64,000 bases of DNA from JAVXTH01 sp036642795 (lineage in GTDB: Bacteria > Bacillota_I > Bacilli_A > Erysipelotrichales > Erysipelotrichaceae): contig JAVXTH010000005.1 of the NCBI GenBank assembly GCA_036642795.1, forward strand, positions 14,747 to 78,746. The letters run 5' to 3'. Shown here piece after piece: positions 1-5,942 of this stretch. Each line of letters begins with the position of its first letter. The stretch's first letter is position 1. Under the pieces are notes generated by a model that worked only from the letters and a program-made list of their open reading frames with translations, was not told the origin of the DNA and ran no database searches. Both the position numbers and the translations under genes were made by a program.

Positions 1-2
1 CA

Positions 3-287
3 TTGGAAGAAGATTTAAATACACCAAATGCCTTTGCTTCTTTATTTGAAGCAAACAAACAATTGAATGCAAGTATGCGTCAAAAAGAATGTGATTTAAA
101 TCAAATTGCACGTATTGTTGTAAGCATGGAAGCAATGTTATATGTGTTAGGTATCGATATTCCAAGAATTGAATGCAGTGAAGATGATCTTAACGTTTAT
201 GAGAAATGGAATCGTGCGAAAGGCGACAAAGATTTTACGCAAGCCGATCTTTATCGTAAAGAATTAATTGATCGAGGCATTCTTTAA
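3..287 (+). CDS. cysS: Cysteinyl-tRNA synthetase, C-terminal part (5' end outside window)
   Basis: This is the tail of a class I cysteinyl-tRNA synthetase, which charges tRNA-Cys in the cytoplasm. The visible 94 residues hold the DDLNTPNAFA-like start of the DALR anticodon-binding helical bundle and the closing helix with AKGDKDFTQADLYRKEL, matching the family's 'ARK.KDFA.AD.IRDEL' region. The first codon here is TTG and is internal, not a start. The protein stops at RGIL, without the LEDTPQGT-type tail usual in Bacillus homologues. The stop overlaps the next start by one base (TAATG), so it is translationally coupled to mini-RNase III, as expected for the Bacillota cysS-mrnC pair. Confidence 0.93.
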   Translation: MEEDLNTPNAFASLFEANKQLNASMRQKECDLNQIARIVVSMEAMLYVLGIDIPRIECSEDDLNVYEKWNRAKGDKDFTQADLYRKELIDRGIL

Positions 288-673
288 TGGAAGCATCGTT
301 GCATAATGGGACTACGCTAGCCTTTATTGGTGATGCTTTGATGTCTTTAAAAGTGCGTGTTTATCTTATGGAACAAGGATTTGAACGACCTGACATCTTA
401 CAAAAGAAAGCCAGCATGTGGGTGAGTGCGAAAGCGCAAGCCTATATGTTAGAAAACTTAATCGAACAAAACTTCTTTAATGAAGATGAAATGTCAATTA
501 TGAAACGCGGTCGAAATGCAAACATCGGAACAAAGGCTAAAAATGCGGATATCAGGACCTACCGCTTATCTACTGGGATGGAAGCGATATGGGGTTATTT
601 ATATTTGAGTAATCAAGAAGAACGCTTAGAAACACTTTGGAGTGCGATGAAAGTGATTGGTGAAAAACGATGA
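287..673 (+). CDS. mrnC: Mini-ribonuclease 3
   Basis: Mini-RNase III is a dimeric, dsRNA-binding-domain-free RNase III that matures the ends of 23S rRNA precursor. The 128 residues are of normal length. They show the N-terminal TLAFIGDAL motif carrying a catalytic Asp, the WVSAKAQA helix, and the MKRGRNAN motif typical of this family. The start overlaps the cysS stop and the end overlaps the rlmB start (ATGA at 670-673), so three genes are read as one unit. Motifs and synteny agree, so the call is secure. Confidence 0.95.
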   Translation: MEASLHNGTTLAFIGDALMSLKVRVYLMEQGFERPDILQKKASMWVSAKAQAYMLENLIEQNFFNEDEMSIMKRGRNANIGTKAKNADIRTYRLSTGMEAIWGYLYLSNQEERLETLWSAMKVIGEKR

Positions 674-1395
674 CACAATATGTATATGGGAAAAATGTCG
701 TAAGACAAATACTAAGTAGTGAAAAAAAGATATATGAAGTATTAATGTTAGAACAAAGCAATGATCTACAATTAAAAAAAGATATTGAAAAAGCTGGTTT
801 AAAAATCACTTCATTATCAAGAAAAAAAATGGATGCTTTATTTCCAGGTGCCCAACATCAAGGCATTGCAGTGAAAATAGATGAATATAAAACTTATTCC
901 ATTGAAGAGATCATTGCATCAATTCCAAAAGATAAGATGCCTTTGTTTGTTATGTTAGATGGTTTAGAAGATCCACATAATCTAGGAGCTATTCTTAGAA
1001 CTTGTGATGCAGTTGGAGTTGATGGAGTTATCATTGGGAAACATCGCAGTGTTTCACTCACTTCAACGGTTGCGAAAGTTAGTACAGGGGCCATTGATAC
1101 AATCAAAGTAGCGATGGTTACAAACTTAGCGCAAACTTTACAACAATTAAAAAAGGCTGGGTATTGGGTCGCAGCTGCTGATTTACAAGATTCGATTGAT
1201 TATCGCAAAGGTCGCTATGATTCTCCCTTAGTATTAGTAATTGGGTCGGAAGGCTTTGGGATATCTCCTTTAGTTAAAAAGAATTGTGACTTTACGATAG
1301 CATTACCAATGGAAGGAACGATTACATCTTTAAATGCAAGTGTTGCTTGTGGAATTATCTTATATGAGATCTACAATCAACGTCATAAATTATAG
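670..1395 (+). CDS. rlmB: 23S rRNA (guanosine-2'-O)-methyltransferase RlmB (SpoU/TrmH family)
   Basis: This SPOUT-class methyltransferase uses SAM to methylate a 23S rRNA guanosine (G2251 in E. coli numbering). The N-terminal ~75 residues form the substrate-binding domain (VYGKNVVRQIL, PGAQHQGIAVK). The knotted catalytic domain follows, with DGLEDPHNLGAILRTCDA (motif 1), VIGSEGFGIS (motif 2) and LPMEGTITSLNASVA (motif 3). The length of 241 residues is usual. It overlaps mrnC by four bases. Other TrmH paralogues share these motifs, but its place between mrnC and the sigma factor gene supports RlmB. Confidence 0.93.
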   Translation: MTQYVYGKNVVRQILSSEKKIYEVLMLEQSNDLQLKKDIEKAGLKITSLSRKKMDALFPGAQHQGIAVKIDEYKTYSIEEIIASIPKDKMPLFVMLDGLEDPHNLGAILRTCDAVGVDGVIIGKHRSVSLTSTVAKVSTGAIDTIKVAMVTNLAQTLQQLKKAGYWVAAADLQDSIDYRKGRYDSPLVLVIGSEGFGISPLVKKNCDFTIALPMEGTITSLNASVACGIILYEIYNQRHKL

Positions 1396-1413
1396 GTATA
1401 ATTAGGAGGACTT

Positions 1414-2043
1414 ATGGGGGTAAGATGGGCGAGTGAAGATTACGAATTAATCTACATGATTCATCAACACAGTGAAGAAGCATTGGATCTTTTATTAAGG
1501 CGATATGAAAGAGTGTATAAAGCAATTGCTTTTTCTTTTCAGTATCATTTTAAAGATACTTCAGAACGTTTTGATTTATGTCTTCAATGTCGCTTTGTTC
1601 TTTATTTAGCTACCTTAAGTTTTCGTGAAGATAAAGGGACGGAATTCTCTTTCTATTTTAAATTATTAGCGCAACAAGCTGCGATTAATGAAGTGCGAAG
1701 AATTAATTGTAAACAAAGAATCCCCAAACAAGAATCGGTATCGGCTGACATGTACGTTAATGAAGCTCAAAGTGTATATTTAATTGACACCTTAGAGAAC
1801 AATCATTGCGAATATGATCCTTTGTGGTGTTTTGAACTTCAAGAACTCCAACAAACCTTTTATGATGAGCTTAAAAAGCTACCGATTTTTGAACAAGCAG
1901 TTTGGGAATATAAATTTTATGGTTATAGTTATAAACAAATTTCTACTAATTTGAATGTTTCAATTAAAAAGGTCGATAATACGATTCAAAAACTGAAACA
2001 GTTTAATCAAAAAATAATGCAGAGACATGATAAACTATCATGA
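1414..2043 (+). CDS. sigH: SigH-like RNA polymerase sigma factor
   Basis: This is a 209-residue sigma-70-family protein at the position of Bacillus sigH (between rlmB and rpmG). Region 2 is recognisable (EEALDLLLRRYERVYKAIAFSF, then FREDKGTEFSFYFKLLAQQAAINEVRR, matching the EDK-T-F segment of sigma-H). A region 4 helix-turn-helix closes the protein (YSYKQISTNLNVSIKKVDNTIQKLKQF). The middle is diverged and Cys-containing (DLCLQC). AGGAGG lies eight bases upstream of the ATG. No yacP homologue separates it from rlmB, unlike Bacillus. In relatives SigH-type factors drive transition-state or competence genes; that role here is inference. The family assignment is good, the orthology fair. Confidence 0.78.
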   Translation: MGVRWASEDYELIYMIHQHSEEALDLLLRRYERVYKAIAFSFQYHFKDTSERFDLCLQCRFVLYLATLSFREDKGTEFSFYFKLLAQQAAINEVRRINCKQRIPKQESVSADMYVNEAQSVYLIDTLENNHCEYDPLWCFELQELQQTFYDELKKLPIFEQAVWEYKFYGYSYKQISTNLNVSIKKVDNTIQKLKQFNQKIMQRHDKLS

Positions 2044-2090
2044 AATAAGCTAGATAATATGCTGATAAGGATGATTCATTGGATGTTTTG

Positions 2091-2119
2091 TTGTATTGAC
2101 TAAGAAGCCTGTTTATGAT
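2091..2119 (+). promoter_or_regulatory. Candidate sigma-A promoter for rpmG-secE-nusG
   Basis: TTGTAT (2091-2096) and TATGAT (2114-2119) are separated by 17 bases, 35 bases before the L33 start. This would allow the ribosomal protein, translocase and NusG genes to be transcribed apart from the upstream genes. Confidence 0.45.
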
Positions 2120-2153
2120 AAAGTTATTAGGCGTAAAGAAAGAGGTGTTATTC

Positions 2154-2303
2154 ATGGGTGATAAAATTATTCTCACTTGTACTCGCTGCCTTTCTCGAAA
2201 TTATACGACACATCGTAACAAAAAAACAAATACAGAACGTCTTGAATTGAAAAAATACTGCAAAAAATGCGGCGAACATACAATTCATAAAGAGACGAAA
2301 TAA
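2154..2303 (+). CDS. rpmG: 50S ribosomal protein L33
   Basis: This is a 49-residue zinc-ribbon L33 of the large ribosomal subunit. It has the two CxxC pairs TCTRC and CKKC, and the family core NYTTHRNKKTNTERLELKKYC. An upstream in-frame ATG at 2115 would add 13 residues, but the AAAGAAAGAGG ribosome-binding stretch sits just before the ATG at 2154 and family length also favours 2154. It belongs to the Zn-binding (C+) type. secE and nusG follow closely, the standard bacterial order. Confidence 0.95.
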   Translation: MGDKIILTCTRCLSRNYTTHRNKKTNTERLELKKYCKKCGEHTIHKETK

Positions 2304-2315
2304 GGAGAGATTTTT

Positions 2316-2492
2316 ATGAAATGGTTTAGTATTGCCGGTATTCGTGCTGAAATACATCGTATTCGCTGGCCAAAGTTGAAAGACTTAACAAATGACAGCG
2401 TAATGGTTATCATGTTTACTACGGCATTCGCAGCTTTTTTCTTCATTTGTGAATGGTTCGCCAAAATGTGGTTGAATTTTATCGGAATTTAG
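2316..2492 (+). CDS. secE: Preprotein translocase subunit SecE
   Basis: This 58-codon gene encodes the single-spanning SecE subunit that clamps SecY in the Sec translocon. The amphipathic cytoplasmic helix EIHRIRWPKLKDLT carries the invariant Trp-Pro. One membrane segment follows (about residues 28-47, VMVIMFTTAFAAFFFI). AAGGAGAGA precedes the ATG at 2316. It lies 12 bases after rpmG and 10 before nusG, the universal secE-nusG pairing. Length and topology are those of short Gram-positive SecE proteins. Confidence 0.95.
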   Translation: MKWFSIAGIRAEIHRIRWPKLKDLTNDSVMVIMFTTAFAAFFFICEWFAKMWLNFIGI

Positions 2493-2502
2493 GAGGCTAT
2501 GC

Positions 2503-3054
2503 ATGAGCGAAGAAAAAAAAGAATGGTACGTTGTCAATACTTATGCAGGGCATGAAAACCGTGTAAAAGAGAATCTAGAACGTCGTGGAGAAACGATGGG
2601 TTTAGAGGATTGTTTGTTTCGTATTATTGTAGCGGAAGAAACAGAAATTGAATTTAAAAATGGTAAAAAAGTTGAAAAAGTAAGAAACTTATTCCCTGGA
2701 TATTTATTTGTTGAAATGATTATGACGGATGAAGCTTGGTATGTTGTACGTAATACACCAGGCGTAACTGGATTTATTGGATCATCTGGTGGTGGAGCAA
2801 AACCATTCCCAGTAGCAGACGAAGAAATCGAATCAATTTTACGTCGTTTAGGAATGAGCGAACGCAAAGTTAATGTTGATTTTGTAGTTGGTGATCGAGT
2901 TAAAATCCTTGCTGGTCCATTCTCTGGAGTGGAAGGTAGCGTAGAAGAACTACATGATGATACTCAAGTTGCTGTTGTACTTACCATTCTATTTGGTCGA
3001 GAAACACCAACTGAAATTGGTTATGCAGATTTAGAGAAAGCAGATTTAATGTAA
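2503..3054 (+). CDS. nusG: Transcription termination/antitermination protein NusG
   Basis: NusG binds RNA polymerase and modulates pausing, termination and transcription-translation coupling. The 183 residues hold the NGN domain (EWYVVNTYAGHENRVKENLERR, then RNLFPGYLFVEM, then VVRNTPGVTGFIG) and a C-terminal KOW domain (VGDRVKILAGPFSGVEGSV...VVLTILFGRETPTEIGYADLEK). AGGAGG lies six bases before the ATG at 2503; another ATG at 2499 is out of frame. A terminator follows at once, closing the operon. Confidence 0.97.
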   Translation: MSEEKKEWYVVNTYAGHENRVKENLERRGETMGLEDCLFRIIVAEETEIEFKNGKKVEKVRNLFPGYLFVEMIMTDEAWYVVRNTPGVTGFIGSSGGGAKPFPVADEEIESILRRLGMSERKVNVDFVVGDRVKILAGPFSGVEGSVEELHDDTQVAVVLTILFGRETPTEIGYADLEKADLM

Positions 3055-3080
3055 GAATGTCATTTGGCATTCTTTTTTTT
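3054..3080 (+). terminator. Intrinsic terminator after nusG
   Basis: The arms AGAATGTCA and TGGCATTCT (one G-U pair) are followed by a run of eight T. It starts at the last base of the nusG stop codon. Confidence 0.88.
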
Positions 3081-3131
3081 GACACGTTTTTCATTTCTTT
3101 ATTCTTATACTATAGATAAGGAGTGAAGCCT

Positions 3132-3326
3132 ATGCGCAGAATATTAGGAATATTGATTTCACTAATTGGCATCTTATTATTAATCAAACCCGATTATCCA
3201 CTTCGTGAATTGATTGAAAATAGTAGTTCTTTTATGAATCAATATTGGCCGGTATTATTAATTTTGATTGGTTTATATGTACAACCTAAAAATAAATCAA
3301 GACGATCAAAGAAATATCGAAGTTAA
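3132..3326 (+). CDS. Small membrane protein of unknown function
   Basis: A 64-residue protein with two hydrophobic segments: about residues 3-21 (ILGILISLIGILLLIKP) and 39-52 (YWPVLLILIGLYV), separated by a polar loop and ended by a Lys/Arg-rich tail. This resembles the small two-span region found in LiaI/LiaF-type or DUF5668 proteins, but the match is only by shape. AAGGAG at 3117-3122 serves the ATG at 3132 better than the GTG at 3123. It stands alone between the nusG terminator and a phosphatase gene. I do not recognise a specific function. Confidence 0.6.
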   Translation: MRRILGILISLIGILLLIKPDYPLRELIENSSSFMNQYWPVLLILIGLYVQPKNKSRRSKKYRS

Positions 3327-3374
3327 AGTAAAAAAGTACCTTAATTTATTGTATAATAACAATGAGGTGTCGAT

Positions 3375-4142
3375 ATGAAAATGTATATGATTGATTTAGA
3401 TGGAACGATGTATCGAGGAACAGCCATCATTGATGGGGCAAAAGATTTCATTGATTATTTAATTGAAACGAATCAGAAGTTTGTTTTTTTAACGAACAAT
3501 GCGAAAAGAACCAAAGCACAAAACGTAGAACATATGGTAAAGATGGGTTATGAGCATATTAAAGAAGAACATTTTTTTACTTCGGCGATGGCTTCTGCAC
3601 GTTATGTAAAGAAACACTATAAGGGAAATAAAGCATATTATATTGGTCAAGATGGTTTAAAGGAAGCTTTACTTGATAATGGTTTTATCTTAAGTGAAGA
3701 TGAAGTCGATCATGTGTTTGTTGGTCTAGATGCTTATGGTACTTATGAAAAATATTCAAAGGCATTGAGTTATTTATTAAAAGGAGCGAATCTTATCGGT
3801 ACCAACAACGATCGCTTACTAGCCAAACCGGATGGTTTTAATGTAGGCAATGGAAGTATTGTTGCTATGTTTGAATATGCAATACATAAAGAGAGTCCAA
3901 AGATTGGGAAACCTTATGCGCCTATTTTAGAGGAAGCATGTGAGTATTTTAATATCGATAAAGAAGATGCGATTATCGTTGGTGATAACTTAGAAACAGA
4001 TATTTTGTTAGGGATGAGAGAACAGGTTGAAACAATCTTTGTGACAACGGGAGTACATCAAATTGAAGATATTGAACGTTATCATATTCAACCGGATCGA
4101 GTTGTGAATAATTTAAGCGAATTGATCCAACCTAAGAAGTAG
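3375..4142 (+). CDS. HAD superfamily (subfamily IIA, NagD/YutF-type) phosphatase
   Basis: This 255-residue phosphatase belongs to the NagD-like branch, whose members hydrolyse sugar phosphates or nucleoside monophosphates; the substrate here is unknown. Motif I is MIDLDGTMYRG with nucleophile Asp7 and Asp9. Motif II is FLTNNAKRT, motif III contains the Lys of KIGKPYAPI, and motif IV is VGDNLETDILLG. The C2-type cap lies between motifs II and III. A TATAAT at 3352-3357 lies 18 bases before the start, with no good -35. It appears to be a single-gene unit before enolase. Confidence 0.88.
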   Translation: MKMYMIDLDGTMYRGTAIIDGAKDFIDYLIETNQKFVFLTNNAKRTKAQNVEHMVKMGYEHIKEEHFFTSAMASARYVKKHYKGNKAYYIGQDGLKEALLDNGFILSEDEVDHVFVGLDAYGTYEKYSKALSYLLKGANLIGTNNDRLLAKPDGFNVGNGSIVAMFEYAIHKESPKIGKPYAPILEEACEYFNIDKEDAIIVGDNLETDILLGMREQVETIFVTTGVHQIEDIERYHIQPDRVVNNLSELIQPKK

Positions 4143-4188
4143 TTTGATGCTATTTTTAGGCATCTTAGAATGGATTTTTTTAAGACTG

Positions 4189-4197
4189 TGCTAAAAT
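4189..4197 (+). promoter_or_regulatory. Extended -10 promoter element for eno
   Basis: TGcTAAAAT lies 32 bases before the enolase start. The -35 region is poor, which is usual for extended -10 promoters. The AAGGAGG ribosome-binding site follows at 4216-4222. Confidence 0.4.
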
Positions 4198-4229
4198 AAA
4201 ATAGTCAAAAGACATAAGGAGGAAAAATT

Positions 4230-5528
4230 ATGCCATATATTATTGATGTTCATGCTCGTGAAGTATTAGACTCACGTGGCAATCCGACGATAGAAGTAGA
4301 AGTAGAAACAGAAAGTGGAGCTTTTGGGCGTGCCATTGTCCCAAGTGGTGCCTCTACAGGAGAGCGTGAAGCGCTTGAATTGCGGGATGGAGATAAGTCT
4401 CGCTACCTTGGAAAAGGGGTAGAAAAAGCAGTAAACAATGTAAATGAAATCTTATTTGAAAAGATGATTGGACTTGATGTAAGCAATCAAAAATTAATTG
4501 ATAAAATATTGATTGAAGCAGATGGTACCAATGATAAATCAAAGTATGGAGCAAATGCGATATTAGGTATTTCTTTGGCAGTCGCTAAGGCGGCAGCTGA
4601 TTATTATGATATGCCGTTGTATCGTTACTTAGGTGGTTTTAATACTTATAAAATGCCAGTACCCATGATGAATGTATTAAATGGTGGATCACATGCCGAT
4701 TCATCCGTAGACTTTCAAGAATTCATGATAATGCCTGTTGGTGCAACTAGCATCAAAGAAGCAATTCGAATGGGCGCTGAAGTATTTCATAACTTAAAGA
4801 AAGTATTAAAAGCAAAAGGTCAAGTTACGGCAGTTGGTGATGAAGGTGGCTTTGCACCTAATCTTGGTAGTAATGAAGAACCACTTGAATGCATCATGGA
4901 AGCAATTAAACTTGCCGGCTATGAAGGCGGCAAAGATATCATGCTAGCAATGGATGTTGCTGCGAGTGAATTCTATAATGTTGAAACAAAAAAATATGAT
5001 TTAAAGAAATCTGGTCAAGGAAGTAAAACAACCGATGAAATGATTGCTTGGTATGAAGAACTAGTTGAGAAATATCCAATCATTTCCATTGAAGATGGAC
5101 TAGGTGAAAGAGATTGGGATGGATGGAAAAAGATGAGTGAACGGCTTTCTCATAAAATTCAAATTGTCGGTGATGATTTATTTGTCACAAATCCAAAAAT
5201 TCTTCAAGAAGGGATTGAAAAAGGAATTGCAAATTCCATTTTAATTAAAGTGAATCAAATTGGTACGTTAAGTGAAACCTTTGAAGCGATGGAATTAGCG
5301 AAATCACATGGTTATACAGCCGTTGTTTCACATCGCTCCGGTGAGAGTGAAGATACAACAATTGCGGACATAGCGGTTGCCTTTAATGCAGGCCAGATTA
5401 AAACTGGTTCACTTTCAAGAAGTGATCGAATCGCAAAGTATAATCAATTGATGAGAATTGAAGAAGAACTAGGAGAAATGGCAGTTTATCCAGGGCTTTC
5501 GACTTTCTATAATATTTATAAAAATTAG
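4230..5528 (+). CDS. eno: Enolase (phosphopyruvate hydratase)
   Basis: Enolase converts 2-phosphoglycerate to phosphoenolpyruvate in glycolysis and is also a degradosome partner. The 432 residues match the family length. The N-terminal domain has VLDSRGNPTIEVEV and VPSGASTGEREALELRDGD. The barrel has NGGSHAD.VDFQEFMIMP, GDEGGFAPNL, SIEDGL.ERDWDGW, GDDLFVTNP, the catalytic Lys of IKVNQIGT and SHRSGESEDTTIAD, so all magnesium and catalytic motifs are present. It lies just before secG, as in other Bacillota that keep eno-secG-rnr-smpB-ssrA together, and has its own promoter-like site and terminator. Confidence 0.98.
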   Translation: MPYIIDVHAREVLDSRGNPTIEVEVETESGAFGRAIVPSGASTGEREALELRDGDKSRYLGKGVEKAVNNVNEILFEKMIGLDVSNQKLIDKILIEADGTNDKSKYGANAILGISLAVAKAAADYYDMPLYRYLGGFNTYKMPVPMMNVLNGGSHADSSVDFQEFMIMPVGATSIKEAIRMGAEVFHNLKKVLKAKGQVTAVGDEGGFAPNLGSNEEPLECIMEAIKLAGYEGGKDIMLAMDVAASEFYNVETKKYDLKKSGQGSKTTDEMIAWYEELVEKYPIISIEDGLGERDWDGWKKMSERLSHKIQIVGDDLFVTNPKILQEGIEKGIANSILIKVNQIGTLSETFEAMELAKSHGYTAVVSHRSGESEDTTIADIAVAFNAGQIKTGSLSRSDRIAKYNQLMRIEEELGEMAVYPGLSTFYNIYKN

Positions 5529-5533
5529 TTTAA

Positions 5534-5564
5534 ATGGGGCATGTAAATCATGCTTCATTTTTTT
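5534..5564 (+). terminator. Intrinsic terminator after eno
   Basis: A 10-bp stem with two G-U pairs (ATGGGGCATG / CATGCTTCAT), loop TAAAT, is followed by a T run. Confidence 0.85.
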
Positions 5565-5594
5565 AAAAGGCACTTTCATGAAACATAAAACTTG

Positions 5595-5623
5595 TTGCTA
5601 TTAAGATATGTATTTGTTATAAT
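5595..5623 (+). promoter_or_regulatory. Sigma-A promoter for secG
   Basis: TTGCTA (5595-5600), a 17-base spacer and TATAAT (5618-5623) preceded by TGt (extended -10). The secG start is 29 bases downstream. Confidence 0.7.
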
Positions 5624-5652
5624 AATGTAGCAGATAGGAAAGGAGGAGAATT

Positions 5653-5886
5653 ATGAACAGTTTTTTAAATATTTTGTTAATGTGCGTATCGGTCGCTTTA
5701 ATAATACTCTCCTTATTACAAAGTGGTAAATCAGATGGAATTAACAGTGCCTTTACAGGTGGTGATGGATTGAATCTATTTGCTAATGTTAAAGAACGTG
5801 GTCCTGAAAAAGTAATTTCCAACCTAACGTTAGTTATGGGAATTTCGTTTTTTGTGATTGTGATCATAGTAAGTATTATTGGATAA
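5653..5886 (+). CDS. secG: Preprotein translocase subunit SecG
   Basis: SecG is the small accessory subunit of the SecYEG channel. The 77 residues show two membrane helices (about 4-23 and 55-76) around the conserved cytoplasmic loop LLQSGKSDGINSAFTGG. AAAGGAGGAG lies just before the ATG. Its place between enolase and RNase R follows the Bacillus order. A hairpin with a T run separates it from rnr, so rnr expression may partly depend on read-through. Confidence 0.95.
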   Translation: MNSFLNILLMCVSVALIILSLLQSGKSDGINSAFTGGDGLNLFANVKERGPEKVISNLTLVMGISFFVIVIIVSIIG

Positions 5887-5888
5887 TT

Positions 5889-5910
5889 AAGACCGTAAAG
5901 GTCTTTTTTT
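5889..5910 (+). terminator. Terminator or attenuator between secG and rnr
   Basis: AAGACC, loop GTAAA, GGTCTT, followed by seven T. The short stem and position inside a conserved gene string suggest partial termination. Confidence 0.75.
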
Positions 5911-5942
5911 ATTCATTATAAGAATTTGAAAGGTGGTATGTT

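Noticed and set aside
570..809. Minus-strand open frame of 79 codons
   Set aside because: It lies opposite the mrnC-rlmB junction, has low-complexity Ser/Phe-rich sequence and no ribosome-binding site.
2115..2153. Longer N-terminus for L33
   Set aside because: The ribosome-binding site and the normal family length point to the ATG at 2154.
3079..3111. TTGACA and TATACT as a promoter before the small membrane protein
   Set aside because: The spacer is 21 bases and the TTGACA overlaps the T run of the nusG terminator.
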